NCBI GenBank assembly: GCA_963575745.1
Contig: CAUYUJ010001381.1
Span: forward strand, 418,768 to 482,767
Source: Prorocentrum cordatum
Taxonomy: Eukaryota; Sar; Dinophyceae; Prorocentrales; Prorocentraceae
DNA length: 64,000 bases
Direction: 5' to 3'
Shown here: positions 10,455-20,895 of the stretch, piece by piece
How the letters are laid out: every line of letters begins with the position of its first letter
Numbering within the stretch: position 1 is the first letter of the stretch
Notes under the pieces: generated by a model
Databases searched by the model: none
What the model was told of the DNA's origin: nothing
Seen by the model: only the letters and a program-made list of their open reading frames with translations
Made by a program: the position numbers and the translations under genes

Positions 10455-11010
10455 GCGGAGGGGGGGGGAGTCACTTTGAGGTCACTCCTGGGGCGGCCGT
10501 GGGGGGACAGAGTCACTTTGAGGTCACAGTCGTATGCAGGGTATGTCGTGGACTTAAAAAGTGACTCAAATATTGAGTCACTTTTGGGGCCTCCCCTTCA
10601 AAAGTGACTCACTTTTTAGGTCCACGACATACCTCGGGGCTTCTGTCGGAACGCAGGGTGGCGACGAGTGACTCTGTGGAGCCAGTGGGCATACCCCAAG
10701 TGGCACAGAGTTGCCCCGCAATGGCTTGGACGCGACCCCGAACTGACCAGACATGTAACTCATCAGCGAGTCCGAGTGACCCAGTCCCAACTTAAACTGA
10801 CCACAAAGTGACTCAAAAATAACTCAGAAGTAACTTTCGGGGTTCCGATATAGATCGGCTGGGACTTACGTTTTAGTCCTACTGGAGTTATTTTTGAGTC
10901 ACTTTGGAGTCAGTTTAAGTTGCGATTGGTTCATGATGAAGTTACATTTTAGTTACTTTGGAGTTACTTTTAAGTTAGTTTGGAGTGATTTTAGCTTCGA
11001 TGTTATGTTA
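10455..11010. repeat. GTGACTC/GAGTCAC-rich block with nested inverted repeat
   Basis: The words AGTCACTTTGAGGTCAC, GAGTCACTTTTG and AAGTGACTC recur many times in both orientations. At 10540-10633 they form an inverted repeat with arms of about 25 bases around GGTATGTCGTGGAC. Inside the left arm is a near-perfect palindrome (10557-10585; 13-base arms around ATA). From 10800 to 11000 degenerate AGTTACTTTTGAGTCA-like units continue. This could be a MITE-like element or an expanded palindrome; no coding frame is associated. Confidence 0.6.
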
Positions 11011-11217
11011 TGTTGAACATCACAACATACCATTTCATTCACATAACATGACGAAGCGCGTCCCAACATTTCGCTAAGTACCCCCCCCCCCTCAGCCAAA
11101 AACGGCCGCCCTGAGTCAATCAATAATGCGACCCCCCGTTTGACCCCCCCCCCCCGCCCACCGTGTGACCCCTCCCGCCAGAGCCTTTGGCTCCGCCCCC
11201 ACTGCCACTTTGAGACT

Positions 11218-11288
11218 TTGGCACCGACTGCAGCACCGACTGCAGCACCGACTGCAGCACCGACTACAGCACCGACTGCAGCACAGGA
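11218..11288 (+). repeat. 12-bp tandem repeat GCACCGACTGCA
   Basis: About five and a half copies with one substitution (CTACA). Confidence 0.85.
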
Positions 11289-11369
11289 TGGGGCGCGGCA
11301 AGGGCGAGGCTTCCTGCAAGTGCTGCGGCGAGAAGGTTCGCCATTGATAAAGGAGGAGTGGGACTGTGA

Positions 11370-11620
11370 GGAAGAGGAGGAGGAGGAGGAGGAGGAGGAG
11401 GAGGAGGAGGAGGAGGGGGAGGATGATGCCCCAGTGTTAACAAATCGCACACACCCCTCCACGTTAAGGGAGGGGAGGAGGAGGAGGGGGAGGAGGGAGG
11501 GGGAGGAGGAGAAGGATGCGGAGGGGGAGGAGGAGGAGGGAGGGGGGGAGGAGGAGGAGGAGGAGGAGGAGGGGGAGGAGGGGGGGGAGGAGGAAGGAGG
11601 GGGAGTAGGGGGAGGACACT
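11370..11620 (+). repeat. GGA/GAG-rich purine tract
   Basis: Polypurine triplet tract on the plus strand, split by ~60 bases of unique sequence (11425-11465). Confidence 0.85.
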
Positions 11621-12084
11621 CACGTATGATTAACGGCACGTGCGCGCAAGTGGGTTCGTGTGCTCTACAACTTATAGTATAAGACTTCTAAAAGTTCGTA
11701 ACTGTTTATATTGTTTGCGTTTTATGCGTGCACTTTGTAAAATATGCGAACATGCATTCCTATATTTATACAAGCTGTGCTCGGTGCGTTGTACCTGCGT
11801 GTCTGCGTGTTTGAATGCGTGCGCGATGTGTGTGATTTAGTTTTCGAGTTAAGCGAATGTTGTAACCATAACTGCTTCGTATTGGCGCGCGTGTGTTTGG
11901 CGCTAACAACGTAGGGGTGAACGAGTGTGTATGTGTGTTTCAGTGTAGGCAGGCGTGCTTCTCTCTAGTGGCCGCGCTCGCTGCCTCGATCTCGCCCCCG
12001 TTACGCGCCCCTCTCGCATGGGCAGGGGGGGCCCGCCAGAGCGAGAAGGGTTTCCCAATGCCATGCTATCTACCATGTGGTTGG
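11621..12084. other. AT-richer spacer, no gene recognised
   Basis: Noticeably lower GC than its surroundings, with TGCGTG/GTGTGT words, but no ORF with protein character and no RNA gene was recognised. Confidence 0.35.
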
Positions 12085-12195
12085 TGCCAAAGGGCACCCC
12101 GCTCGTGTCAAAGGGCCCCCCGCTCGTGCCAAAGGGCCCCCCGTTCGTGCCAAAAAGGCACCCCGTTCGCGCCAAAGTGCCCCCCCGTTCGTGCG
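12085..12195 (+). repeat. ~21-bp tandem repeat (CAAAGGGCMCCCCGYTCGTG)
   Basis: Five to six consecutive copies differing by single bases and small indels in the C-run. Confidence 0.8.
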
Positions 12196-13600
12196 AGGAA
12201 ATTATCACAATACCGTGTTCTTTATCGAATTCCGTGCCCCTCCCACCCCGCCAGGGAGGCACCGCCACAGCGAGGGGGCACCGACGCCGTATACTAAACT
12301 ACGTATGCTGGGAACTCCATTAAGTGGCCTTGCGCGCGGCATCAGTCCCCACGTGCGTGGCCGATACTCCCCTTCCATGTTTTAGATTCTCATTTTCCTT
12401 GCGTGGCCGTCGTGTTCTGCCCCCCCCTGTCCGCCTCGTGCCTGTGCTCAGATATTCATTCGGCTTTGTTCTTGCGCGTCGGCATCGCAGTGGGCCAGTG
12501 GGCAATCGCCCAGGTGAGCAAACAGGACGCGGCGAGGGGGGGGTGCCAACGCCCTACCCGCGCGCCGCGGACCCCTTACGAGATCGCCCGGGCGCCATCA
12601 TGGAACACCCTTCGAGGCTCGCTCTGATGGCGCCCATGGCTGGGGACAAGTCGGTCGCGGAGGTGGGCGACGACCAGGTGCGCGACCTCCTCTCGACGCC
12701 CCGACGCAAGCGGCCCGAACATCGGTCGCTTCGCATGTGCGGCCACGCCCCGTCCGACGCCGACGCGTCTTCCGTGGCCGCATTTTCGCGCCGCACCTTC
12801 CATCGCCCCCTTCCAGTCGCATGCCGCATGCCCCTTCCCTTTTCCTCCCACGTAGTTGTTCTCCGCGTGTTCCAGGAAAAAAAACCGCGCGCGGTATTCT
12901 TCTTCGCCGACGTTGATCTTCTTCGCATACGTTGGGCGATGCGGCGGTGGATGATGGCGGGGGCGCACAACTTACAGTGTGTACTGTGCGCCCAACATCG
13001 CCGCCAGTCTGGTTCGGGGACGCGTTGAAAGCGCTCCCACCAGAGGACAGAGTTGCGCCGTGCGCGCGCACGCCGCGCAGCCGCATAGTAAGCTCTAATA
13101 GATGTCAGCGCTGGCGCTCGTCGCCAAATGTTGTTTGAATGTCTTGTTGACTGTTTGAGTGGTAAGCTACTGGCTCGGGTTGGCTTCGGCGGCCGCGCGA
13201 GGCGCGGGGGGGGCGGAAGGCGCGACCGCGGCGGCGCCGCCCACGAGGCCGATCAGTTTGCCTGCTTCTTCAAGACGGCAAGCCCCCGCGAGTGCGAGGC
13301 CGCCCTTCGCGGCGATGGCCTCGACGCAGGGGCGACCATACTTGCGACGCGCGCCTGGGGTCCAATGGGCGCCAAGCGGTCGCGCGCGCAGTGCCGCATC
13401 CCGCTAGGGGGCGCAACGGCGATGCGGAGGGCCCACAGTGGGCCGCCGCGGAGGCGTTGTGCGGCGTCGCTCGGGGACGAGACGTCGCGCGGCGCCGCCG
13501 AGCGCGGGCCCCGAAACGCCGGCCCCGACGCCGACGACGCCGCCGCATGGGCGGCGGGGGGGCGGCCGTCGCCGCGACGTCGCCCATGCGGTAATAAGGT
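12196..13600. other. GC-rich region without supported gene
   Basis: Several overlapping open frames occur on both strands, but all have the Arg/Ala/Pro composition of chance frames in CG-rich DNA and none carries a motif. A cellular exon cannot be excluded. Confidence 0.3.
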
Positions 13601-13604
13601 AAAT

Positions 13605-14045
13605 AGGTAATGGGTGGTGGGTGGGTGGTAATGGTAATATGTAATAGGTGGGTGTGTGGTTATAGGTGGTGGATGGGTGGTGGGTGGGTGGTGGATGGGC
13701 GGTGGGTGGGTGGTAATAGGTAATAGGTGGGTGGTGGGTGGGCGGTGGGTGATGGGCGGGTGGTGGGTGGACGGTGGGTGGGTGGTGGGTGGGTGAGTGG
13801 TGGTTGGTGGTTGGTCGGTGGTATTTGGTGGGTGGGTGGCGGTTGGTGGTTGGTCGGTGGTATTTGGTGGGTGGGCTGTGGATGGATGGATGGTGGGCGG
13901 GTGGTGGGTGAATGGTAGGTGGGCGGTGGGTCGGTGGAGGGTGGGTGGTGGGTGGGCGGTGGGTGTGGGGGTGGTGGGTCGGTGGGTGGTGGCTGGCGGG
14001 TTGGTGTTGGATGGGTGGGTGGGTGGTGGATGGGTGGTGCGCGCG
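13605..14045 (+). repeat. GGTGGGTGGTGGATGGGCGG minisatellite
   Basis: Degenerate G/T-rich units with runs of three G roughly every four bases. The plus strand has strong G-quadruplex potential. A longer internal duplication (GGTTGGTGGTTGGTCGGTGG type) is visible at 13800-13875. Confidence 0.8.
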
Positions 14046-14084
14046 CCCGCCGCTGGCCCGTCCTGCGCCGCGGATTCGAGGGCG

Positions 14085-14141
14085 ACAATGGCCCGACGAC
14101 GGCGACGACGACGACGACGACTGCGATGATGACGATGGGGG

Positions 14142-14223
<82 letters not shown>

Positions 14224-14300
14224 AGCGACGACGACTTTGACGACGACGGCGACGAAAAAGACGACGACGAAAAGGATGACGACGGCGACGGCTGCGAGGG
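14085..14300 (+). repeat. (GAC)n microsatellite
   Basis: GAC/GGC/GAT triplets; the apparent poly-Asp or poly-Thr frames are repeat artefacts. Confidence 0.85.
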
Positions 14301-15180
14301 GTTCGCCGTCGGGCCCAGGGGGGGGGGCACGAGAGCTCCCCTGTCGGAGCCTTGTCGATGGCTGCGTTGGTCCAGGGGGGGCCACGAGATGCCCCCTCTG
14401 GCCCTCTGGGGCCCTTCTGCTTTTTTTGTTTCTCTTTCTCTATCTCTCTTCTGTGCTTGCTCTGGCCGTGTGGCCCTCTGGGTCCAGGAGGGGCCGCGAG
14501 AAGCCCCCTCTGGCCCTCTGGGGGGCTCTTCTGCTATTCTGTTATTCTGCTCTTCTGCTATTATGCTATTCTGCTATTCTTCTATTGTGCATGCATTGCA
14601 TCGTGTGTGCGCGCGTGTGTGCGTGCACGCTTTAATTTTATATTAGTTGGTGTTGTTTGTGTGCGTGTGTGTGTGTCTGTGTCTGTGTGTGTGTGTGCGC
14701 GCTCGTGTGTGCGCTATCATTAGTACACGGGGTATTATTACACGGGATACTTTATTGTTCTGGTGTTTTACCCCGTGTAATGGTACAATATGTAGATGTG
14801 GTTTGACACGTGCGTTGGCGTTGCCTTTTACTTGCCAATGTACATGCGTGTTTTCACTTAACGGCGCGCCGTGCTGTGGCTTAGGGAAACCGCACTTTCC
14901 GAACGCAGCCGCCCTCCATCCGCATAGCTGTTCCCATGTGTTTTGTATACTATGCGTGTCGGCGGGTACTCGGTCATATTTGCGTGTCGTAGCGCAGCGT
15001 GCGTGTCCTGGCATGCACGTGCTACTTGCAGCGCGTCATGTGGATTGTGGTAATTGCCGTGTAAAGGTGTTACTAACAGAACACCTTTGCGCGGCAATTG
15101 TGGCGCGTGAGGTTTGTGCTGGAATGGGTGTAAACATGTTGACGCGTGTAATTCAGGAGACATATATCATAATGAATATG
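14301..15180. other. Spacer with short CT and TG repeats
   Basis: Contains a duplicated GCCCCCTCTGGCCCTCTGGGG word (about 14389 and 14502), a TTCTGCTATTCTG tract (14530-14585) and a (TG)n tract (14655-14705). No gene was recognised. Confidence 0.45.
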
Positions 15181-15184
15181 TTGG

Positions 15185-15450
15185 GTTTGTCGGAGGAGGA
15201 CGGAGGAGGTGGAGGACGGAGGAGGTGGAGGACGGGGGAGGTGGAGGACGGCGGTGGAGGACGGAGGAGGTGGAGGGCGGGGGAGGTGGAGGACGGCGGT
15301 GGAGGCCAGCCACTGGACGGGAGAGGTGGAGGACGCGGACGGAGGCGGTCGGAGGGTGGGCGACGTGGGCGAGGAGGCCGATGAGGAATGAGGAGCAGGA
15401 ATATGAGGAGGAGGGGGAGGAGGAGGGGGAGGAGGAGGAGGAAGTAGAAG
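15185..15450 (+). repeat. GGAGGTGGAGGACGG minisatellite and GAG tract
   Basis: About ten degenerate 15-18 bp units to about 15340, then a GAG-rich tract at 15385-15450 immediately before the next protein-like frame. Confidence 0.8.
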
Positions 15451-15454
15451 GAGT

Positions 15455-15945
15455 GACATGGGAGGGCGAGGACTTGATGTTTTTGATTCCCTGGAAGGTG
15501 GAGCCCATCGCCAACGGGCCGTTTTCCTCGGCGGCGTCCGCCGCGGCGTCCTCGTCGGCGGGGCCTGCGCGGCCTGGCGGGGCTCGGAGGGCTGCGGCCG
15601 CTATCCAGCAGGCGGCGACGGCCGAGGTGCAGGAGGAGACCGTGGACTTCGCGGTGTTGGCGCTGCAGAGGGACCCGTCGGCATGCGAGGAGTGTTGGTT
15701 CATCGAGACCGCGCTCTACCCCAAGGCCTCGTGGAAAGAGTTCCTGGACCAGATCGGCGCAGACGTCGTCGTGCAGGGTCGCGTGGCCGACGCGAGGCGC
15801 GTCGAGCGGGGGGCCTCAAAGATGTTCGACGAGGGGGGGGCCACCCACGGGCGTGTGACAGCAGTTGACGTTGAGCGTCCCTTCATGATCATGAATGAGA
15901 AAGAGTTGTCCAAAGAGGTCGAACTAAACAAATCCATAAGAATAA
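15455..15945 (+). CDS. Hypothetical gene 2, first recognisable segment (frame 3)
   Basis: The frame is open from 15114, but the first ~110 codons translate the minisatellite. Believable protein starts near GEDLMFLIPWKVEPIANG. An Ala/Ser-rich linker follows, then a charged region containing CEECWFIETALYPKASWKEF and ending around NEKELSKEVELNKS. From about 15946 frame 2 carries the continuation, so an indel or a short intron lies near 15920-15950. No known domain was recognised. All further pieces of this gene lie downstream on the same strand. No start codon is claimed. Confidence 0.5.
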
Positions 15946-16702
15946 CCTCGACTTGTTGCCGAAGTCCGCGTGGCCCAAGGAGGACGGCTCGGGGGAGTAC
16001 GAGGTGATCTATTGGTTCCCAGACACAGAGAAGTTTCGCAAGGCCACTGCGAGGCAGACGATGTACGTCTGCAGCGACACTACGATCATGAGCCCGAGCA
16101 GCCAGGTGAGCCCTTTTCAAGCAGATGGGCAGTTCTGGCAGATGGTCAGCAACAAAATACAGAACAAGTGCGCTGACTCCATCAACAGGCAGCAGAATTG
16201 CCCTGGCGGGCACGGCTTGCTGTCCTTGGCCGATTTCAAGATGAAGGCGAATCCCGATGCTGCTCGTGCCACTCCTGCCTCCTCGAGCCTTCCTGCTGGC
16301 CGTAAGGCATATCCGCCAGTACCTACGATGGCTTCTGCGGCGCCTCATGTCATCAACGTGCCAGAAGAGACGCAGGAGGCAAGTGCGACGGCGTTGGACG
16401 ACGACACGGAACCGCAAGATTCTCCCGACCGCGGATCTGGGGCTGCTGCTGCCGCCGCCGACGAGTGGGAGATGCTGTCGGCCAGGGGCGGTGGCCCAAA
16501 GCGGACGCTGCCAGCCGAGATGACTACCCCCAGGATTAGCAGGCTCAGGAGCTCTTTCGACTTGGAGGGGGGTGACGGCAGCCCTCCCGACGGGAGGCAG
16601 GTCGACGACGCCTCGTCCTCCTTCCAGGGAGATGATGATATGAGTTCACCAGGACTCTTGGGCCAAATGGGGGAGGATGGCGGTAGGAGGACTCAAGGGT
16701 AG
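15946..16702 (+). CDS. Hypothetical gene 2, second segment (frame 2)
   Basis: It continues the previous segment with PKEDGSGEYEVIYWFPDTEK and FQADGQFWQMVSNKIQNKCA, then becomes a low-complexity Ala/Ser/Asp/Pro tail with DEWEMLSARGGGPKR, ending at TAG 16700-16702 just before a GAT microsatellite. The tail may be disordered. The apparent first codon of the open frame (15953) is TTG, so this is treated as an internal segment. The function is unknown. Confidence 0.5.
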
Positions 16703-16715
16703 TAGGGCATATGAT

Positions 16716-17155
16716 GCGTAAGAGCATGGTGATGATGAGGATGGTGATGAGGATGATGAGGACGAGGATAGTGAGGATGATGAGGATGTTGATGATGAGG
16801 ATGATGATGCTGATGATGAGGATGATGAGGATTATGATGATGATGATGAGGATTGGGATGATGAGTAATATCATGACTAGGATGGTGAGGATGATGAAGA
16901 TGATGATGATGAGGATGGCGAGGGTGAGGATGGTGAGGATGAGGATGGTGATGAGGGCGATGAGGATGGTGAGGATGATGAGGATGATGATGATGATGAG
17001 GATGATGATGATGATGAGGATGATCATGAGGATGATGATGAGGATGATGATGAGGATGATGAGTAAGATGATGATGGGGATGATGAGTGAGGGCATGATC
17101 AGGATGATGAGGATGAGGATGATGATGAGGATGATGATGATTAGTAAGAGCATGA
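16716..17155 (+). repeat. (GAT/GAG)n microsatellite interrupting gene 2
   Basis: Degenerate GATGAG/GATGAT triplets for ~440 bases. Frames across it (poly-Met/Arg, poly-His/Pro, poly-Ile) are artefacts. Flanking sequence on both sides belongs to the same apparent gene, so it may lie in an intron. Confidence 0.85.
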
Positions 17156-17389
17156 CTTGTACGGTGCAAACTAGCAGGGGGAAGGCGGTGGGACAGGCGG
17201 TGGAGAAAGGTTTAATCCGATCGAGGTCAGTTCATCCGAGCTCGGGCTCAGTTGGGTTGTCCGGCGGTAATGACACACATCGGACGTGGTGGGCAGACTG
17301 GGCCCGAAACGTTTCTAGGATTGTGGGAACAGGTTGTGGGTATGCTATAGGTGTACACATTCCTCTAGGACAAGATCCAGTCGACGTTT

Positions 17390-17709
17390 GGTCCAGGCGC
17401 GTGGGGCTGCTGGACGTGATCAGCAAGAAGGTCGACGGGAGGACGGTCTCGGGGATGGGCCGCGCGGCGACTCGACTCCAGAGGCAAGATGTCGCCAGAG
17501 ATGCAGGCAATCGGTTGAAGAACTACCACGCTGTGGTTGTCCACGCGCAGGCGCTCGTAGATACCGAGATCGCCGCCAGCAACGTGACGGTCGAGGACAT
17601 CCAGAAGCACATCTCGGCCATCGCAGCACACGACCTTGTTTTTCAGCCACCCCTGAGCGTGCTGCTGGCGGGTGTTTCTCAAGACGGCCATAGGCGCGTG
17701 GCAGAGTGA
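17390..17709 (+). CDS. Hypothetical gene 2, third segment (frame 1)
   Basis: A helix-rich segment from about RRVGLLDVISKKVDGRTV to PPLSVLLAGVSQDGHRRVAE, ending at TGA 17707-17709. Near 17690 coding character passes to frame 2 without a visible intron, so a frameshift is likely. CAG precedes this segment at 17396-17398, compatible with a 3' splice site, and 17160-17390 is weaker sequence. No domain was recognised. Confidence 0.45.
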
Positions 17710-18096
17710 TAACATCGAGGGCTTCCTGAAGGTGACGTCTTTCTGGAACGACCCCGACGCCATGCTCTCGGAGGGCCCCCCTAGCGATCTCAAGACCCTC
17801 AGGCTGGCCAGCGTGGGTGACATGCGCTCCCAGGCCACGTTCTACCAGGAGCGCATCGTGAAGGACATCATTGTCCCGAGCATCAACGCTGGCGCCGAGA
17901 GCCATGAGAAACTCGCGAGCTGGGCGAAGGGGGCTCTGGCATCGATCTCGGGCTGCGATTGGCTGGTGATGGACGAGGCGGCGGCCCGCGTCGTGAAGGA
18001 GCTCCGCACCAGCGCTCAGGGCATCTCCATGCTCGCGGAGGTGACCATCAGCAAGCAGCTCATGGAGCTTTGGGTGGGGCTTAACCAACTCACCAG
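17678..18096 (+). CDS. Hypothetical gene 2, fourth segment (frame 2)
   Basis: It continues the third segment after a frame change, reading IGAWQSDNIEGFLKVTSFWN through long amphipathic helices (KLASWAKGALASISGCDWLV, VVKELRTSAQGISMLAEVTI). Protein character stops at the CTCACCAG where repeats begin. The open frame begins at TTG 17672 and overlaps the end of frame 1, consistent with an indel rather than an independent start. Confidence 0.45.
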
Positions 18097-18410
18097 GTCA
18101 CCAGGTTGAGGGGGGAGGGAGGGCTCTGGACCAGGTCACCAGGTCGCCAGGTCGCCAGGTTGAGGGAGGAGGGCTCACCAGGTCACCAGGCCACCTGAAC
18201 TGGAAGGCGCGCTCTGGGCCCAAGTCGGGCCCGTTGGCGGGCCCAGAATGGGTCCAGCCCCTCTGGCGTGCCAGAGGGGCTGAACCCATTTCGTCGTCGT
18301 CGTGGCCCTCGTCGTCGTCGTCGTCGTCTTCCGTCGTCGTCGTGGTGGTCGTCGCCGTCGTCACGTGAAAAACATATTCGTCGTCGTCGTCGTCGACGTC
18401 GTCGCCGTCG

Positions 18411-18446
<36 letters not shown>

Positions 18447-18557
18447 CGTGAACAGCTCATTCGGGCACCGCTCGAATGGGCCCCCCATGCGCTGGCATGA
18501 ACGCCAGACGAAGACCCTTCCCCTCCACATTATTTTACGTCACCATGCCCTCACCAG
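18097..18557 (+). other. Candidate intron or insertion bounded by CTCACCAG direct repeats
   Basis: The protein-like sequence stops at CTCACCAG|GTCACC (18089-18096) and resumes after CTCACCAG|TATATT (18550-18557). The interval starts with GT, ends with AG and contains a CCAGGTCACCAGGTTGAGG repeat and a (TCG)n microsatellite (18295-18470). Identical 8-base repeats at both ends are what a target-site duplication of an introner-like insertion would leave. Simple joining at these sites does not restore frame 2 to frame 3, so another indel or a different splice site must exist. Confidence 0.4.
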
Positions 18558-19964
18558 TATATTTCTGGGGAGGGCGTGGACCGCTTGCAATCCAGTTCTG
18601 CAGTGTTCCAGCTCGTGCGTTGGACCCCCACCCATGAGACCTCGCTGGCAACGCTTCAGAAGGCCAGCAAGGGCATCTCCAAGAACATCGTGACTAAGAT
18701 CGGCTGCGCCCTCGACAAGACAGATCATTGGCATGAGCTGATGGACAAAGTGATGCTGATGGGTCAATTCATTGACGACCACGGTGACAAGATCAGCCAG
18801 ATGGAGAGGGACCTCAGCCAGTTTCAGTGTGGACATGATGGCGCTGCGGACGCCCTCACATGCATGATGGCGCAGCTGGGCAAGTGGTCGCAGATTGCAC
18901 CTTTCCCGACATGCTTGGACGGCGTCTCTGATAAGCTGGACGTCGCCGTGAGAGGTCGCGTCAAGGCCGTATTGGGGAACTCTGCTACCACCAGCGTGCA
19001 ATTCAACAACGTGCAGAATATGATTGGCGAGGCTTCCCTGGTGTGGCCTAGCAACGGAGATTACGTAGTGTTTCAAGAGGAGGTTGCCTTACGAATCCGT
19101 GGCATTTCAAGCTCTGAGAAGGTGGCAGAAGTGATCGCCTCAATCGATGCCATCATCAATGTGCCATTTGTGAAGGACTTATCCGTTGAGGACGCAGTGA
19201 CGGGTGCGACGGCGGAGGGCGGCATTTCTGTTTTGAAACCTTTGATCGTGAAGTTGACGGCCTCCGTGGGGGGGCTCGGGGCGGTCAGCGAAGTCCCAGA
19301 TGAGATCAAGCAGAAGATGTCGGGTTTCAAGCCGTTCCTGCTGGCCCTCCTCGAGGCTACAATTGGCGGCGACGGCTTTAACGAGGTGCAGGTCTGCGTC
19401 GATAAGGTTTCCACTTCGAGAGCTTTTGATCAGGTGGTCAATTGGGCAAAAGTCAACCAGCTGTACCAAGCTTTGCACTCCGTGATCCTCAAGCACGGGG
19501 CCTTCGTGCAGACGGGCGTTGACGGCAATGACCCAGATACGACAACCCTTGCAGTTTTCGATGCTATGTTGGCTCTTGAGCGCGCTCGCTTGACGCTCGA
19601 TCGGACTTCTAAGGACCTGCCCAAGAATGCGGTATCGGACAAACTATTCAAGGTGGCCCACGCGTACGTCAACGACATGCAGATTTTGGTCCAGAAGGGC
19701 CACGAATATCGGATTCAGAGTTTCACAGATAAGATCAATGAGAGGTTGTGCATCTTTGGTCCTACGTCCAAGGGCGGCGACGGCGACCTCCCATGGTACG
19801 ACGGGCTTGGCAAGCCCCCTCTGGAGGAGCTGCTGGGGAAGGCCGCGGAGCTGCTCCCCCTCAAGAAGATGTCGGCCCACGTGGCTACCTACAAGCAGCT
19901 TGAGAAGGAGACGTGTGGGGTAGAAGTGGCGGGGTCGGTAATGTCGGGGCTGGAACGATTTTAA
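18558..19964 (+). CDS. Hypothetical gene 2, long helical segment (frame 3)
   Basis: An uninterrupted frame of ~469 codons ends at TAA 19962-19964. It reads GEGVDRLQSSSAVFQLVRW near the start, then a series of amphipathic helices with regularly spaced leucine/valine and lysine/aspartate (for example KIGCALDKTDHWHELMDKVM; AFDQVVNWAKVNQLYQALHS). This is the best-preserved part of gene 2. Composition suggests an alpha-helical repeat or coiled-coil-like protein without transmembrane segments. I cannot name a family. The conventional ORF start at 18576 is not ATG, and the segment is probably an internal exon. Confidence 0.6.
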   Translation, partial: YISGEGVDRLQSSSAVFQLVRWTPTHETSLATLQKASKGISKNIVTKIGCALDKTDHWHELMDKVMLMGQFIDDHGDKISQMERDLSQFQCGHDGAADALTCMMAQLGKWSQIAPFPTCLDGVSDKLDVAVRGRVKAVLGNSATTSVQFNNVQNMIGEASLVWPSNGDYVVFQEEVALRIRGISSSEKVAEVIASIDAIINVPFVKDLSVEDAVTGATAEGGISVLKPLIVKLTASVGGLGAVSEVPDEIKQKMSGFKPFLLALLEATIGGDGFNEVQVCVDKVSTSRAFDQVVNWAKVNQLYQALHSVILKHGAFVQTGVDGNDPDTTTLAVFDAMLALERARLTLDRTSKDLPKNAVSDKLFKVAHAYVNDMQILVQKGHEYRIQSFTDKINERLCIFGPTSKGGDGDLPWYDGLGKPPLEELLGKAAELLPLKKMSAHVATYKQLEKETCGVEVAGSVMSGLERF

Positions 19965-20078
19965 AACGTTGTTGCCCCGATCGTCTGGTCAAGCTGTTGA
20001 CGTAACTACGGGGAACCGTAGGGCCCGTCCCACAATCCATGCTTACAGAATGGCTACCTGACAGATCGACCCACTGCC

Positions 20079-20507
20079 ATGATATGCTGGTTTTTGTTTT
20101 CGCCTACCCGTGAGGAGAAGGCCACGCTTCTGGATGCTTGCAAGGCTGCTGGCAACATGCATGCGAGTGACCTCCCGATCTTCGAGACGATCGATACGAC
20201 CCTGCACCACGCCAAAGTTTGCAAGTGTGAGGCGTTGCTTCTCACGGCCATGAGGACCGAGAAGGATCAGACCCAGCTCCCGAAGAAGATCAGGGCAGAG
20301 CTGCTGGAGCTGCGCCAGTGGCTCAACCCGCTGCAGAAGAAGTGGGAGGATGAGATCTGGGACGAGCTGGTGCCGCACGTTGTGCAGATCATCGAGGGCC
20401 CCTGGGAGATATATGATATGATTGATGGTGGTAGTGCTGGAGTTCGCCAGCCTTTTCGGGCAGGCGCCGAGGCCGCCTGCTTCCGTCTGCGGCCCGATTG
20501 TCATTAA
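20079..20507 (+). CDS. Small helical ORF, possible last segment of gene 2
   Basis: ATG-initiated, 142 codons, ending at TAA. The middle is helical and charged (TQLPKKIRAELLELRQWLNP, KKWEDEIWDELVPHVVQIIE), similar in style to the preceding segment; the C-terminal ~30 residues look out of frame. It lies 115 bases after the previous stop on the same strand. It may be a final exon with a frameshift near 20430, or an independent small gene. Confidence 0.4.
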   Translation: MICWFLFSPTREEKATLLDACKAAGNMHASDLPIFETIDTTLHHAKVCKCEALLLTAMRTEKDQTQLPKKIRAELLELRQWLNPLQKKWEDEIWDELVPHVVQIIEGPWEIYDMIDGGSAGVRQPFRAGAEAACFRLRPDCH

Positions 20508-20895
20508 TCGTGGGGCCGTTGGTCCAGCCGCTTGGGCTCAGACCACGCTGAGTAATGAGAGAGAATTGCTAACGTTTGTTGCCTAACAGTAGAAACGCAA
20601 CACTGATAATCAGCAACATCTCACATTACAGAGTTTAGGCTTTTCGGCGCTGCGATCGGCCTTGGGGCTGGAGATTCGAGTGCCCTCCCAGCCCCCAGAG
20701 AGCCCGTTCCTGACTGCAGCGCCCGCTCTGCTGGCCCGATCGCGATGGCAGTGACAGGGGAGGATGCCCCGCGGTGTGCGCACGAGGTGAAAACACCAAT
20801 ATATCATAAGCGCTTTCGCGCTCGTGCCGCCCCCCCCCCGCAGACTCGGCAAGACACAGTAAGCGCGCAACCCTAGCACTTAAGAGTAAACGAAG

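Noticed and set aside
12324-13086. Several 130-234 codon frames on both strands
   Set aside because: They overlap one another with Arg/Pro-rich composition and carry no recognisable domain; a real exon could not be singled out.
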